DNA from: Actinomortierella ambigua
Lineage: Eukaryota > Mortierellomycota > Mortierellomycetes > Mortierellales > Mortierellaceae
NCBI GenBank assembly: GCA_016098155.1
Contig: JAAAJB010000244.1
Location: 1-48,755, forward strand
Reading direction: 5' to 3'
Length of the DNA stretch: 48,755 nucleotides
Every line of letters begins with the position of its first letter. The first letter of the stretch is position 1. Of this stretch, positions 21,614-32,913 are shown piece by piece. Under the pieces are notes generated by a model that had not been told where the DNA came from, did no database searches, and saw only the letters and a program-made list of their open reading frames with translations. A program made the position numbers and the translations under genes.

Positions 21614-23981
21614 ATGCAGCTGACCAAGAACCAGACCATCGGCTTGATGTCGGCCATGCTGGCTGTCGCCAGTGCTCACCGTGCCCGCGTGCAACCCTTT
21701 GGCCCTGAGCTTGCGCACAAGGAATACCACGCACCCTCGCTGTCGCCTTCGTTCTGGAGCAGCCCTTCCAACTTTTACTCTGCAGCCTCCTCCAATGCCG
21801 ACCCCAAGGCCGTCGCCCTCGAGTTTGTCGAACGTGAGCTCACCACATCCGACTATGTCGTCAAGAACGCTTATACCTCCAAGCACAATGGTGTGACTCA
21901 TGTGTACCTACGCCAGATGGTGGATGGCCTCGAGGTCGTCAACGGCGATATTAACGTCAACGTCGACAAGCACGGCCGTATCTTGTCGTATGGCGACTCG
22001 TTCTACAAAGGTCGCTCTGTCAAGCGTCAGGGGGATGACGATGACAGTGAGGGGTCGATTCGCGGCTGGCTAGAGCGCGAGGCCCTGTTCCTCAAAGAGC
22101 AGGCTGACCAGCTCACCTTTGGCGGCTGGAGGCGCCGCCGTGGCACTCTCAAGCAGGTAAGCGGCGTTGCGCAACTCTTTCTCCCTTTGTCGCCATTTCT
22201 TTTTCTATGCTGCATGATTTCTCCTTTTACTCGCTCGATGTTTTCTTTCCCTGACCCTGACCTCAGGGGCACTGGCAAAAAAGAAAAAAAAAAGAGGAGA
22301 GAGCAAAGACAGGTTAACGGGAAAGAAGAGACCTGGCGAAGGGTGGGAAAGGAGGGTCACATGGTTGATTGGCCTCCCTGTTGGCTACTTGTGCTGAAAC
22401 AAAACGAATCTCCTTTCTTTCCCCGATTAGCGTCCTATCAAGTACAGGCCATCGCTGCCCGACCAGGAGACCATCTCACCCCAGGATGCCTTGTTGTCGT
22501 TTGCTCGCCATCTCAACATTGAGATCGCGCGCCCAGACGATCTTGATATTGTATCGATCAACTCGCTCAAGTCGGACAAGGTCGAGGTCATCATGACCAA
22601 CGTGGCCATGGCCGTCGACGGCAAGGTCCCTGTTTCGCAGGCCTACATCCAGAACGAGGATGGCGAGCTCGAGCTCGTCTATGACTTCAAGGTTGAGATG
22701 AAGGACACAGATAACTGGTTCCATGCCCACGTCAATGCCCACACTGGCAAGATCGTGCAGATCATCGACTGGGTTTCCGATGCCACGTACAATGTCTACC
22801 CCATGGGCGTCAACGACCCCGAGGATGGTGCCCGCAAGTTGGTCAAGGACCCTGAGAACAAGGAGGCCTCCCCACAGGGCTGGCATAGCCAGGATAAGAA
22901 CACAAAGACCAAGACCACCATTGGCAACAACGTCTATGCCGGCGAGAACCGCCGCAACGGCAACGACTGGAAGAATAACCCTCGACCCGAGGGTGTCGTC
23001 AAAGACGGCGAGCTGACGTTTGACTTTGAGCTCGATCTGACTAAAGACCCCGACCAGTATATCGATGCTGCTGTGACCAACCTGTTCTACTGGAACAACC
23101 AGATCCACGATGTGTTCTACGACTATGGTTTTGACGAAAAGGCCGGCAACTTTCAACAGAACAATTTTGGCCGAGGTGGTCTGGATGGCGATGCCGTGGT
23201 TGCCAATGCACAGGACGGCTCTGGCTACAACAATGCCAACTTTGCCACGCCTCCTGATGGCCAGCACGGCAAGATGCGCATGTATGTCTGGGATATCACC
23301 GACCCCATGCGCGACGGCGACCTCGAGGCTGGCATCATCATCCACGAGTATGCACACGGTATCTCGACCCGTTTGACCGGTGGCCCAGCTAACTCGGGTT
23401 GTTTGGGTTGGGGTGAGGCCGGAGGCATGGGTGAGGGCTGGGGAGACTTCTTTGCCACCATGTTCCGCCAGAACGAAACCCACACATACGATTCCGAATT
23501 CCCGATGGGTGCGTACGCGGCCGGAGGCTCTGGCATCCGTCGTTACCCTTACTCGACCAGCTTGAAGACCAATCCCGAGACATTCAAGGTGATGGACCAG
23601 CCTCCTTACTGGGGTGTCCATGCCAAGGGTGAGGTCTGGGCCCAGATGCTGTTTGAGGTCTACCAGAACCTGCACCTGAAGCTTCCTTTCACCTTGGACT
23701 GGTACACTAAGGACAAGACCAAGTATGCCAACACGCTCGTGGTCCAGCTGGTCGTCGATGGCCTCAAGCTGCAGCCTTGCACACCCTCGTTCATCCAGGC
23801 TCGTGATGCTATTCTTCAGGCTGAGCAGGTTCTCACCGATGGCAAGTACAAGTGCGATATCTGGCGTGGCTTTACCAAGCGCGGTCTTGGCCCCAAGGCC
23901 AAGGTCATCGGCGCCAACTCGCCATTCGGCTCCATCCGCACCGAGAGCTTCGAGCTCCCTTCGGAGTGCAGCAAAGAGTAA
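21614..23981 (+). CDS. secreted M36 fungalysin metalloprotease
   Basis: Two exons, 21614-22156 and 22431-23981, joined at CAG/GTAAGC and GATTAG; 697 residues. Residues 1-21 are a signal peptide ending near VASA. An FTP-type propeptide follows (VYLRQMVDGLEVVNGDINV, then FHAHVNAHTGKIV). The catalytic domain has the zinc motif HEYAH at residues 486-490, with the third ligand in GEGWGDFF and the conserved TNLFYWNNQIHD segment. The C-terminal helical part ends near SIRTESFELP. Such enzymes are inactive until the propeptide is removed, and then digest extracellular proteins for nutrition or host interaction. Codon use is strongly biased to C-ending codons compared with neighbours, suggesting high expression. 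An AATAAA at 24109 may be its polyadenylation signal. Confidence 0.96.
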
Positions 23982-24169
23982 GCAGTTAGCGCCTACTTCC
24001 TGGGGCCGTCTGCTATCCTCCATGGTTTCTTTTTTCTTACGAATTTCTTTTTGACAATGCAATGTCTAGTTGAATGTTGTGTGTATATAGCTTTTTTTCT
24101 TTTCTAATAATAAACTGAAGATGATGAAAAAACGAAAGAAGATAATGGACACTACTGTATATATAATAA

Positions 24170-25428
24170 TTAGTGGTCCATGCCAACAATTTCTGTCTTG
24201 TCGGCCAAGTATCCGCGGTTCTCTGGGTTGGTGTAGAACGCAATGTCCTTCTTCTTCATTGGCCGGGCAAACTTGGGCAGCTCCTCAAACTTGTGGGGCT
24301 TGGTCAATGCCCGCAGACCCAGCTTGTTGTAATACACAGCCGTAATCGAGCCTCCACATGCCTCGATCGCCTTGATTGCCGACTTGCTAGCCCGCGAGAC
24401 CTCAATGTTGATAGGGGTCTTGAAGTCGGCCTTGCCCTGAAAGAGGGGGGAGGGGGTTGTAAGATAGCATTGTGGTTTGTCAAGCGCCACGGAATGGTAA
24501 GAAAGGGGTGCAAACGCGGGTATATGTCCAATATCCAAAGTTTCTTTCCGTATGACGGTAGAATTAAGAATCACTTACATCGCCCAGAAGCTTGACGCCG
24601 TCCTGGATCTTGTGAATGCACCGCGAGTCCAAAAGGTCCTTCATCGTGATTGTCTTTGTAGCATCAATCCGTCCCGATGCGATCCAGAACTGCAACCGAT
24701 CCAGGTTCAAGGGCTGATAATCCTTGTGTTCACTATGGTCAATTCACAACAGGTTTTGTAAGCGGAGTGTACTCATTATTTAGCACGGTAATACAATAGC
24801 TTAAAAATGAGAGGAGGGAGAAGCGGCTCGCATATTGGACAACGTACGGATTCTTGAAGCCATGCTTAGGCAGGCGGTCGATAATGCGAGTTTGACCACC
24901 CTCAAAACCGGGTTTGGGTTGGCCGTTGTTGCCGGAACGGGCCTTTTGACCCTTATGACCACGAGCAGCAGTGTGACCCTTGCCCGAGCCCTGACCACGA
25001 CCAACACGGATGCGCTATTTCAGAAACGATATGCGAAGAAGAGTCGAATTGTCGCCAATGTTAACGTAAAAGCTACAAATGGAAACGCCCCCTTGTTATA
25101 CCTCGCTTTTGGGTGAATGGAGGACACAAGAGTCCTGCTAGGCTGAATGACACCATGGGGAACTGAGCTTTCCCTGCCATGTCCAACCATTCTCCAGTTC
25201 CGCGGATACAGTATACGAGTGGTGGTGCGACTGAGCTGAATGCTTGCTACTGTCCTTTCTCCGTACCTGCGATTTCGATCCGGGATTGTCAGCTAGGTTG
25301 GAGAGATCAAGTTTTGCGGTGGCGACGGCCGATGTCGAGAAGCGAGCCGAGGCTGTCGAGCGAGTAGGGTATAATGCGAGGCTAGCGAGCCTGGAGGTCA
25401 GACGCTGCAGCGAAATGGAGGGATTCAT
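24170..25428 (-). CDS. mitochondrial large-subunit ribosomal protein uL15m
   Basis: Four exons (25428-25267, 25014-24848, 24732-24579, 24436-24170), all in phase, encode 249 residues. The first exon gives a mitochondrial presequence rich in Arg, Ser and Ala, ending in [12 protein letters not shown]. The second exon has the uL15 signature [19 protein letters not shown] followed by [18 protein letters not shown]. The C-terminal exon has the L18e/L15 fold segment [15 protein letters not shown]. It should assemble into the mitochondrial 54S/39S large subunit; the yeast counterpart is MRPL10. It is convergent with the M36 protease gene, with stops 188 bases apart. Confidence 0.93.
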
Positions 25429-25589
25429 GGTGGAGGGTGGAGGAGTCGGTTGCTATGAATGCATTGCCCCGATCAGGGGAACCTTCACTGTTTTGCCCCG
25501 CTAGGCAGGCTTGGTGACTGCTAATCTGCTCAAGTTCAGCCAAACACTTTATCATATTGAACTTCGCTATATACTCCCTAGCTCCTCTT

Positions 25590-26639
25590 TCATGGCTTGC
25601 CGGTAAAGAGGACCGACGACCCTGTCTCCTCATGGTCGGCCAGATCGGTGAGCGACGAAATGTGGTATCCTAGCTCGCCTAACAGCCCTGTCTTGATATC
25701 GTACACCAAGCCAGTGACATCCACTTCCTGACCGCGTTCCCACGCAGCGCGCAGGATGGGGGACTTGGCCACGTTCAGGACCGACTGGCGCGCATTGAGC
25801 TCCACCAATGCGCGGCATTTCTCCTCCTCGTCGGCAAGGTCATCTAGACCTTTGATATGCTGCTGCTTGACATTCTTGATGTTCAACAGCCAGTGGTCAA
25901 TCAAGCCGTAGGAGTGCTCACCGAGCGCAGCGGCGACACCTCCGCACCCATAGTGTCCACAGACAATGATGTGCTTGACCTTGAGGACGTCCACAGCGTA
26001 CTGAATCACCGATAGACAGTTTAGGTCGGTGTTGACGACCACATTGGCGATATTTCGGTGAGTAAAGACATCGCCAGGTGCTATGCAAAAAAAAAAAAAA
26101 TACAAGAAAATTAGAATAAAGAAAGTAAAATAAAGCGATTGTCATTAAGAGAAAGTAAGAGAATGAGAAGGCACATCATCGTGGTAAGCCATGTCGAGTC
26201 AAAAATGATAAGATTGAATGGCCTACTCTCCTAATTCTCCGCTCGGAGCTTCGGCCTTCTTCCTCCTCTCCCCGGCCCTATTGTCACCCCAGTTATCACA
26301 CCTTCCCTCCTCCACCCTCTTACCAAGCTGCAAGATTTCACACTCGGGAACGCGCGAGTCGGCGCATCCGAGCCACAAGACCTCGGGGCGCTGGCCAAGA
26401 GCGCCACGCTCAAAGAAATCACAGCTGCAGTCGACTACAGACTTGGCCCACGTCTCGTTCTTGTGCAGCAGGTTCGACAGAGGATGGTCATGCTCGAACC
26501 GGCCGCTAGGACCATACGTGACGGGCTGCCGAGGCGCCAAGTGGACATGTGCCAGTTTTTCGGCTACATGGTAGTGCGACTCGTGGTGGCCCGCGGCGGT
26601 GTACTTGCGGATGGCCAGGGTATCGACAATATCGGTCAT
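25590..26639 (-). CDS. beta-carbonic anhydrase
   Basis: Two exons (26639-26324, 26080-25590) encode 268 residues; the donor GTAAGA and an acceptor after a long T-tract (TTTGCATAG) rebuild EILQLAPGDVFTHRNIAN. The family zinc site is present: Cys in LWLGCADSRVPE, including the Asp/Arg pair, and His and Cys in HYGCGGVAAAL. The segment ATG-to-LLHKNETWA is longer and more His-rich than usual. It interconverts CO2 and bicarbonate, supplying bicarbonate for carboxylases; fungal homologues (NCE103 type) are often CO2-regulated. The ATG at 26639 is the first in frame; an upstream ATG at 26700 is in another frame, so a 5' intron with a longer N-terminus remains possible. Confidence 0.92.
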
Positions 26640-29296
26640 GGCGGAGATGCAGTGTTCTTGTCTGACAAAGTGGGACAAAAAGGTAGCGCTGGATGAGCAT
26701 TCATGTCTGATGTCAAATGAATATACTTCGTTTACCTAGCGCCGAGGTCTGCACCCTGCACCGTCCCCCACGACCTCCAGTGTTGCTGTCTACTATTGCA
26801 GCTGAAACGATGCCCTGAGGAAAGAGACACGAGGCACTCCACGATATCTAGTTTTCGAGACTCGACATACCAAGAAAGATTGAAGCTGTTTCGTGTGTTG
26901 TAAGAGACAGAATGGGAAGACGTTCAATACGGGCGTGCGTGTGTAGGAGGAAAAGTGGCAGGTGAAAAAGGTGGAGTTGAAGAGGTGGCAGTGAAGAAAA
27001 AGGAGACGAGGTAGGGACGTCGACACGAGTGGTTAAATAGCGGACGGATGTCTGCCAACAAGAGATGAGAAACTTTTGGTTGTTGGGGGTGCAGTTGAAC
27101 ACTCGATCCCTAATTGACGACGGCAACGATTCTCGTGTCCAATCAACAGCATGGTCAACTGCGCGGGGATAGGGACAGAGGCCCAATTTCGCGCAACGAC
27201 CAAAGAATGAACAAACTCTATCTGAACCACTCTGCCTCATCTTTTATTTTTTTCCTTTCAGGCACAGAGCAGTTTTGTGCTTTTGAGTTCCCTGAGACAA
27301 ACACTTTCGTGTTGTGTTTCCAAATGACCTGGAGTAATAACGGTATGTTTCTATCCCTTCCTTCCCTTCCTGAAATATGAGAGGAAGGAAACCCGGCTTG
27401 CCTTTTCACACACCCCAATCTTTGCCCAAGATCTCGAGGGTCAGCAAGAAAATTGTGATCGAAAGAGAGTCGCCATCCTCCCAACGCCTTTCATGGCAGG
27501 ACATCCCACGTTAAGTTTACATTTACACGTCCTCCAGATAGAGGGCGTCCAATTACAGTTACCACATGCATAGATGCAGGCCTTTCTATACCGTTGCACT
27601 GGTTTGGACCCAGGTGCTCGGGCCTACTGCTATCGAGCTCATTGGACTACATATATGATCCGGCATCTCAGCCTCCTAGAGGGTAGGAGGTAGCTAAAGG
27701 GAGTAATTGCCCCCTTCGTCGTGGCGTCTCTAACGTGGGAAGATGCAAGAAAAACACACTCACACATACGCGTACATGGGGTCTCACTGCCTGGTTGCAA
27801 ACACGCCAAAAAAATAGCAAAAATAATAATAATAAAAGAGCCATGGATAGGTCAAGTGGTACGAGAAAATTCTCTTTCTTCTCTATCCATGAAAGGAACA
27901 AAGCCTTGGTATGCTTTTGCAAAGTTTCACAGGCATACACGCCGCTCTACGCTTTGTCTATTTCTCTATCTATCGCATCAACAATGTCTACTCCAATCTA
28001 TTTACACTTCTTTCTCTTGATTCTCGGCATTCTCAACACTCTCAACATCGCCACACTATATTTGCCATTGCTGTGTCTACATAATCATTCCACTCAATCT
28101 ACGATAAACGCTCTTCAGGCCCTTCTCGCCACTCGAATTCGTCTAATTCTCTACCACGACGCGTCGAGTACATCGTAGAACCACTCAGATTCGAAATTGT
28201 AACATGCCCTAGAGAGGCTTTGTTGCTCTCAACTTCAAGGGCTGCTATGCTTACTACAATCGAGATTCTGATAGTAAGCCTTTCGCCTTCAATCGTCTAC
28301 ATAGGCAACTCCTGGCAGTTTTCTTTTTTATGTTTGGTTTGTCCAGAATTCCATGTCCTTTCGGCGTAGTAACCATCCCGTGTCACAGCTGGCTGATACG
28401 CGCGCAAATTTATGGGCTTAGGCTTTAGGACTGACGATTTCGCTCTGCATTCGAAAGCATCGACGTTGTCGTGGCCCTCCTCCTTTATGACTACGCTCTG
28501 AGCCTGATGCGCTGTGCATCTGGCAGCCTAGAAAGCCTTGATCGTCGACAGATCGCATCCCCTCGCGACAGCAAATGACAAACACGATAACCTGAACAAA
28601 GCTCTCCCACCGCTTGCGTGTAGCTTCCCCCTCCTTGTAAATGAATGTGCACGATCCTTTCTCCAGTGTGCCCCCTCCCATCTGCTCCCTCCCATTGCTA
28701 TCTTCGCTCGGACTCATGCTATGTTAGCTCTCGCCATTTAAACACATGCGGCTTTTGTTTTGGCCTTCCTCAAGTGACTGCGTTGCTTCATCGCTTGTCG
28801 TGCCTCTGTGGTTTCTTTGACCCCAGATCTTTTGGCGATATCCTTCTGTCCCAAAGCTATGCCTGTAGTGGTGTCGATCTAGACCCTTGCAAACATTTTG
28901 GCTGACTTAGGGCCTAATGGACGCGATGGCATTCGCCAAATCTAGGCGTACTATTACTACGTACTGACGAGCTAAACACCACCAATTTTTGCTCTTAACC
29001 ATCTGGGACTGGCGCAGTCGTAGGTGGGTGAAAGGGACAAAGTATTATGTTGTAAGGACTCCTACGCAACATGACCTCGAAATACGCATCAATGCGACGG
29101 TGAGGGCACTGGTCATCGGTCACGTCGACGTGATGAAAAAAAAAGAGCCAGGAGTGGGATTATTCATGCCCAGTATGCCAAATCTCTTGTCACACTACAA
29201 CAGCCGTATGTACAAATGCCGGTTTATTACTTGCATGGTTGTTAGGGGAATAGAGAGGGAGGAAAGAGTGAGGGGTTGAGAATGCGAGAAGGTGCT
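26640..29296. other. long gene-poor stretch
   Basis: No convincing gene in about 2.6 kb. The most suggestive pieces are a 64-codon plus-strand frame from an ATG at 27984 preceded by a pyrimidine-rich leader, with a hydrophobic N-terminus, and a plus-strand frame near 28217-28277 reading FVALNFKGCYAYYNRDSD before a GTAAGC donor. They do not join into a clear gene by eye. Purine-rich and A-rich low-complexity frames fill the rest. Confidence 0.45.
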
Positions 29297-31031
29297 CTAG
29301 TTCTTGGCGGCCTTGATCTCAGCCAGAGACTCCTTGAGGGCGTTGATGGTGGCATCCACGTCAGGGCGAGCAGGGTCGGTCGAGATACCCATGTGACCAA
29401 GGCGGAAGTACTTGGGAGCAATGTCGACATGCAGACCACCGGCGGCGACGACGCCATGTGCAGCCATCTTTGGCAGCAGATCCGTGGCGACAACACCCTC
29501 GGGATAGTAGACAGCGGTCATGCCATTGGCGGCATGGCCCAGACCAGTGGGGACGAGCTTGAGGCCCAGGTCAGCGCAGGCTTGCTTGACCTTCTTTGAG
29601 GCCTCCTTGTGGGCGGCAAAGCGTGCCTCAAGACCCTGGGCAACAATTTGCTTAAGCGAGGTATGCAGAGCAAAGACGTTCTGGACAGCAGGGGTGGCAA
29701 AGTAGGAGGGCTTGCGGGCCTCATAGGCATTCATGATGGGCAGCCAGCGGGTCCAGTTGGCATAGTAGTTGGGGATAGGGGTCTTGCGGGCCTTGAAGAC
29801 ACCGATGGCGCGCTCCGAGACAGCCATGATGGACAGACCTGGGGGAGCACCCAGAGCCTTTTGAGAAGCAGTGAGGACAACATCGACACCCCAGGCGTCC
29901 ATGCGGATCTCCTCCGAACCGACCGAGCACACGCCGTCGACAACGACCAGGGTGTCGGGCGACACCTTCTTCACAGCCTCAGCAACGGCCTTAATGTCAG
30001 CCAGGACACCGGTCGAGGTGTCAACGTGGGTGATTGTAATGGCCTTGAACTTTTTGGTTTTCAGAAGCTCGGCGACGGCAGAAGGGTTGGGGGCCTCGCC
30101 AACGGGGACGCGGTGGTGGGTGACCTTGGCGCCATAGGTTTCCAGGCTATGAGTAAGAGACGTTGATTGTAGAGGTTAGGAGAGGGTGCTGAGTCTGCGG
30201 GTGATAGTCACATCGTGGGATAGTCCGGGCAAATTCGTATCGTATCCACTTTTTTTTTTTTTTTTTTTTTTTTTAGAGATCTGGATGCCCCGATCATAAG
30301 AGAGAAAGAGGGTCATAGAGATTTGTGACTGAGGGCTATCCTCTGCAGGATCCTGCCTGCAACAACGTGCATAGTCCACAAGTGCGACATTTTGTCTCTG
30401 GAATGCGTGTCCGTGTGCATGGTTCTAAAATGTGAAACGCTGATTGGGCAACCTACCACTCGCCAAAACGGTCGCCAAAGTAACCCGAGTTGCAGACAAG
30501 CACGTCCTCGCCAGCCTCGATCAGGTTGCAGGCGGTCATGTCCCAGCCAAGAGTGCCGGATCCCGAGATGATGAAGGGCTGGCCCGAGGTGAAGAGCACC
30601 TGGCGGAGCATCTCGATTGACTCGCCAAGGATGGGGATGAAGTTGGGGGCAACGTGCGAGGTCGCAGGGGTGGCCATGGCCTGAAGGACATCGTCGTGGA
30701 ACTCGATGGGACCTAGGTAGATAAGATGCGGAGAGGCGGTCGCCTTGTGTCAGCGAAAACATCCACCATTTTGCGTCTGTCTATTCAAGTCTATGATTGC
30801 GTATTTGTGATGGGTTGGTTGTCATTCATTCGTACCAGGGATCATGCAAAGCTTGTGGGAAGACATTGTGGAAGATGAGTGAAGGGCACGAGAGGCAGCG
30901 ATGGAGGTGGCGATGGTAGCGGTACGGATGGTCGAGGAACGAAGCGCAGCAGCAGTGATGGAAAGAGAAGAGAGAGCTGACGGAGGAGTAAGTCGGCGGG
31001 GGTGAAGGAGAAAGAGGGGGCGGATCGACAT
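29297..31031 (-). CDS. AGX1: alanine-glyoxylate aminotransferase with N-terminal presequence
   Basis: Three exons (31031-30836, 30712-30457, 30146-29297) give 433 residues. The class-V PLP aminotransferase core is clear: SGSGTLGWDMTACNLIEAG, then VDGVCSVGSEEIRMD and the PLP lysine in LTASQKALGAPPG. Splices rebuild MIPGPIEFHDD and FGDRFGECLETYGA. Residues 1-55 are rich in Arg, Ser, Leu and Ala with no acids (RPLFLLHPRRL, SRALHSSS), typical of a mitochondrial presequence. Met56, at 30866, starts MSSHKLCMIPG, where shorter homologues begin. The C-terminus (IKAAKN) is not a PTS1 peroxisomal signal. The enzyme makes glycine from glyoxylate and alanine. A run of about 24 A on the coding strand lies in intron 2. 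Confidence 0.93.
30250..30274. repeat. T homopolymer in an intron
   Basis: About 24 consecutive T (plus strand) lie in the second intron of the aminotransferase gene; on the coding strand this is a poly-A run. Confidence 0.8.
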
Positions 31032-32134
31032 CCTTAAATAAGAACGGAGAATGGATAAAGAGAAGAGAGAGAGAAAGAGAAAGAGGGGGGCGGACACTGC
31101 ACCAAAAACACCCGCCAAGAACCCAGGAACCGTTCTTTATACGCCTCCTGTCCCTAATAGCTGGTTCCCCCTTGTTCCTCACTACCTCTGCCCCCGATTC
31201 CCTCCACACCCTGCCATACGGTGAGTAATGCTTCTCCTCCCCCTCCCCCTCGTCGACCAGCCAGCAGGTGTTATATATGCGAGCATGGAGTCTTGGTTCA
31301 GTGTGGAGCAAGAAGGGAGGAGGGGGGGAGGGGGCGGGGTAGAGACGACAGCACTGTAAGAGCCTTGCGGGCACTTTCCTTCCTCTTTTTCCTTTCCGCC
31401 CAAAAGAGGTAGCTTCCCACCCTCATCCTCTCCCAACCAAAGTCGTTCTTCTCTCTGTCGCCTCGCTTTCTTCCTCCAGTCTCTCCTATGTTCTCCACTC
31501 CTCTCCTCTCCCTCGCCTCGCCCCCCCCCCTCTTCTCTCCTCTCCTTTCCTCCTCTCCTCCTCCCCTCTCTCTTCTTCCGTTCGTTGGGATGACACATTA
31601 AGCAAACCTTAAAAAAAAGCGGGTCCTTTCTTTCGCGGCATTGTCCGGGCGAGGCTCGGAGGAAAGGGCCCCTACTTTTCCTACTCTTGCTCCTGTGCGT
31701 ACCCCCTCCTTTGTCGCTGCCCTGAGCTCCCTTGCCGCCTTCTACTACGTACTCGTCCAGCCCAGCAGACGCTCCAAAATCTGCCCGCATTTCTAGGTAC
31801 TTCCACTTGGGCTAATTGTTGTTTCACACCCACCCTGCGAACGATCAACTGACAAGGTGACGGCAACCTCTTACCCCAAAGCATTGGTTGACCTTTCACA
31901 CATATTCGTTCGCCTCTATTCGCCGGTGAGCGGCGACTCTGTTCTTGTCGGCTTTCTCATCCCACGTCCATTTGTTTCTGCGGCTCCGATCACCGATCAG
32001 TAGCACAATCCTCTTTTTTTATTTTTCTTTCAAGAATGACAAGAGGAGTGGAGTTGGTTCTTTCGTAGGTGTGGGCTCCACACGTCAAACATTTCAACAA
32101 CACCGAGGAGGCATAGGAAGCAGTGTCGGTGCAG
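31032..32134. other. intergenic, strongly purine/pyrimidine-skewed
   Basis: Between about 31310 and 31640 the plus strand alternates G-rich and CT-rich tracts. Long minus-strand frames here are Gly/Arg/Glu low-complexity and not credible proteins. No gene is supported. Confidence 0.5.
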
Positions 32135-32356
32135 CAAGTTGATACAGGGCCACGAGTCTATAGGTCCAATGTTCGCGCTGCGAATGACCACGGCCCGGTT
32201 CTTGACCATTGTCACGGGGTCATCAACCATCGAGTATCTTATGGCTTCTCCCTACCCCTCGTTCAGTTCTGCTGCATACATAAAATCTAAACGTGCTTGC
32301 CCGGACAAGTTCGGCGTGACCATATCCAACATGGAAGAGGGGCGGCCGAGATCTCC
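32135..32356 (-). pseudogene. SOD-like relic next to the intact Cu-only SOD
   Basis: The minus-strand frame from about 32356 to 32135 starts GDLGRPSSMLDMV and continues to KNRAVVIRSANIGP and SWPCINL. These match in order the C-terminal exon of the intact SOD downstream (EGDLSG, then HSVVIHNNGTRIACANI). An in-frame TAG at 32252-32254 interrupts it, and the position of the last copper-ligand His is Arg (codon at 32180-32182). No matching upstream exons with the HxH copper motif are visible. I read it as a decayed tandem copy; the similarity is short and could be overcalled. Confidence 0.4.
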
Positions 32357-32531
32357 CCTCATAATAGAGCAATTACGGGATCCCATCAAGGCTTACGCGA
32401 AGCCATACATATGCGTAGCAGGCAAAGTGGCGCTCCTCGTAAATCGCGATGCACACTTGGCAATCCCAATGTAAACTTGAATATCCCACCTCATCGAGGC
32501 TCAAAGTAGAATCCAACCAGACACACACACG

Positions 32532-32586
<55 letters not shown>

Positions 32587-32913
32587 AGATCATGAAGACT
32601 CTTCTTCATGGAGTGGTGTTTGATATGGTGCATGCTATTGTCTTCGAACTTCGGTTCCAACATCTACCCTTCCAACCTTACCATATGGCGATGGTTGATG
32701 AAATAGCGCACGTCTACATTCTTGGTCTACTCCACCTTCATATTCACAAAAGACAATTTTCTAGTAAACGGTTTACAAGAAGCCAATGATTTTATAACTT
32801 CGGATATTGTTGCAAAAAAATGTTTTGGTTCCAAAAAAAACCCCCCTGACCAACACAGTCATAACGACTGACTACATCGCCTCCCCAGACAATAGACTGC
32901 TCGCCGATGAAGA
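32357..32913. other. intergenic with compound microsatellite
   Basis: Apart from the AC/AG repeat, no gene is supported. Frames on both strands are short and lack conserved features. Confidence 0.45.
32521..32582. repeat. compound (AC)n-(AG)n microsatellite
   Basis: About 14 AC units with one AC to GC change run from 32521 to 32549, followed directly by about 17 AG units to 32582. Confidence 0.95.

Noticed and set aside
22476..24062. 528-codon minus-strand frame opposite the M36 protease
   Set aside because: It is the antisense shadow of a strongly codon-biased real gene; the plus strand has the HEYAH motif and full family pattern.
29609..30166. 185-codon plus-strand frame opposite the aminotransferase
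   Set aside because: It is an antisense shadow of the PLP enzyme exon and has no independent feature.
31182..31790. 202-codon minus-strand frame
   Set aside because: It is Gly/Arg/Glu low-complexity, produced by a purine-rich repeat tract; its start is not supported by any conserved feature.
32139..32474. 111-codon plus-strand frame
   Set aside because: It is opposite the SOD-like relic and shows no family features; the minus strand explains the composition better.
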